Source: Lachnospiraceae bacterium
GTDB lineage: Bacteria; Bacillota; Clostridia; Lachnospirales; Lachnospiraceae
Direction: 5' to 3'
DNA: 56,539 bases
Assembly (NCBI GenBank): GCA_910574715.1
Contig: CAJTCH010000034.1
Coordinates: forward strand, 1-56,539
Shown here: positions 55,234 through 56,539 of the stretch, one piece after another
How positions within the stretch are numbered: position 1 is the first letter of the stretch
Layout: the number at the start of each line of letters is the position of its first letter
The notes under the pieces: generated by a model
Database searches by the model: none
The model's input: the letters and a program-made list of their open reading frames with translations, nothing else
Told to the model about the DNA's origin: nothing
Made by a program: the position numbers and the translations under genes

Positions 55234-56446
55234 TTATGCAAACAGGTCTGCGGCGGCCAGGGATATCTGGCTTAAGTCATTATCACTTGCATTTAACCTC
55301 TGCCGTATAAAATGGGAATATATATTCAAGGTCGTCTGGGCATCTGTGTGCCCCAACCAGTATTGAAGTTTCTTAATGTCCCACCCTTTGTTGATCAGTA
55401 TGGATGCACAGCTATGCCTGAGATTGTGCAAAGTGATTTCTGGTCTGCCAAAAGCCTTCATTGCCTTCTTAAATAATTTGGATATGTAATCCGGGTTGTA
55501 GGTACGCCCATCTTCCCAGGTAAAAACATAACCATCATAATTCTGATAATCAGACTGAAAGAACTCTTTATTTCGTAATTGTTCCTTTTCAATCTGACGA
55601 AGGCAGCTCTCTGCAGTGCCAAATAAGTTCAGAACACGTTTCCCGGCAACTGTTTTTGTCTCATCCTCGGCATTTACAGTTTTTACACGTACCACTGTAT
55701 GTTTGATGCTGAGAGTCTTTTTCTCAAAATCAACAGCCGACCATTTTAATCCTAATATCTCAGAACGCCTGAGACCATAATAGGCTCCCATAAAAGTGAT
55801 TCCTAATAATCTGGGATAATTCTTTGAGATAAAATGCAAAAGCTCCGCGATCTCATCTTCTGTCATGAAAGAATATTCTTCACTGTATTCTTTATTCTTC
55901 CGACCGTGAACATGAACATCATTGACCGGATTCACTCTTAATATTCCGTCAATTGTTGCCTGGGCAAATACAGCATAGAGGATATTCCGGTAATCCCTGA
56001 CAGATCTGACTGATAAGGGCTCTGGCTCCTTTGTCTTTTGATTTATCTTTCCGTATTGCAGACAGTATTTAAAATATGAATCAAGGACTTTAGGCGTAAT
56101 ATCCAATAATTTGTAATGTTTCGCCTCAAAATACCTCTTAATGGCTTGAATTACGGAAAGTATATACCTCAAAAGTGGAATTCTTAATCTCAAATTTTCT
56201 GCCGGCAAGCCATATATCCAAGTAATCGCAGAAGGATATATCAGGATTTACTGGAGAATCGTAGCTAAGCGGTAAATCTTCAAGATAAGCGTATTGTTCT
56301 AAAATCTGCTTTATCATTGCTTCCGCTTTTCGCTTATTATTCTTTACTTCAAGCCCTGTCGAAATTGTTTTGGCTTTCCATTTGTTTGTTCTGGGATCCT
56401 TATAGCTTAAATTAATGTAACCTAATCTCCCGAAAAAATTATACAC
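55234..56446 (-). pseudogene. Tyrosine-type integrase, frameshifted
   Basis: Two overlapping frames make one integrase. The first (56446 to 56138) holds the AP2-like and SAM-like N-terminal parts (DPRTNKWKAKTISTGLEVKN; CDYLDIWLAGRKFEIKNSTF). The second (about 56170 to 55234) contains the catalytic domain with YYGLRRSEILGLKW (Arg I), HNLRHSCASILINKG (His-x-x-Arg), GHT and the nucleophile Tyr in NIYSHF. All catalytic residues remain. The shift lies near 56165; one inserted or lost base would explain it. The N-terminus may also lack its native start. The gene ends 170 bases from tRNA-Pro, as in elements that insert into tRNA genes; the rest of the element lies beyond the right edge. Confidence 0.75.
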
Positions 56447-56539
56447 AGATTGACTGTATGATAGTATGAATCCATTGAAAATACGGGGTTTTTAGGCGCT
56501 CCCTCTTTACAAATATGTGTATAAGTTTTATAATATAAG

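Overview
The window looks like a chromosome segment of an endospore-forming Clostridia species, most likely a Lachnospiraceae gut commensal. The evidence is the spoIIAA-spoIIAB-sigF and spoVA operons, a T-box upstream of valS, an LRR_5 surface protein with an SPKTG sorting signal, a high-molecular-weight rubredoxin, a 2-hydroxyacyl-CoA dehydratase/activase pair, and AGGAGG-type ribosome binding sites. The genus cannot be fixed from sequence alone.

Layout. (1) 1-4.4 kb: surface module on the minus strand, comprising a small membrane protein plus a truncated Ser/Thr kinase, an O-antigen-ligase-like membrane protein and an LRR surface protein. All three units carry near-identical sigma-A promoters with a shared palindrome over the -10. 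(2) 4.4-8.9 kb: decayed mobile cargo, with an HTH protein, broken LytTR regulator and GHKL kinase genes, a zinc-ribbon protein and an intact BcrAB-type ABC transporter. (3) 8.9-14.5 kb: accessory island with a palindromic MITE-like element, a DUF1492-like relic and a two-gene operon (AlbA_2/ATPase/HTH protein, then a primase-helicase-PLD protein) preceded by a perfect 42-bp palindrome. (4) 14.6-19.55 kb: ABC exporter (ATPase and two permeases) plus a Smr-less MutS2-like protein, behind a leader of about 425 nt with two short ORFs, several hairpins and two terminators. (5) 19.7-28.2 kb: a conjugative-element relic, a rubredoxin flavoprotein and a fructan-type locus (GH172, two permeases, binding protein, GH32) divergent from a LacI regulator.

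(6) 28.2-43.9 kb: mostly core genes, comprising an FMN reductase without a normal start codon, Na/Pi symporter, spoVA and spoIIA-sigF operons, a TPR protein, folC, an LtaS-type sulfatase and valS with its T-box. (7) 43.9-54.4 kb: Sel1 protein, dehydratase/activase pair, yitT behind a short attenuator-like leader, then an AraC regulator, ABC importer and Gfo/Idh oxidoreductase. (8) 54.4-56.5 kb: a response-regulator relic, tRNA-Gln(CTG), tRNA-Pro(CGG) and a frameshifted tyrosine integrase that marks an element running off the right edge.

The strongest candidate for something undescribed is the leader-controlled exporter plus MutS2-like operon (14.6-19.55 kb). Its architecture resembles inducible ribosome-antibiotic resistance genes, and MutS2 is known from Bacillus subtilis as a ribosome-collision factor. 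The second is the AlbA_2 / primase-helicase-PLD operon, a likely conflict or defence module.
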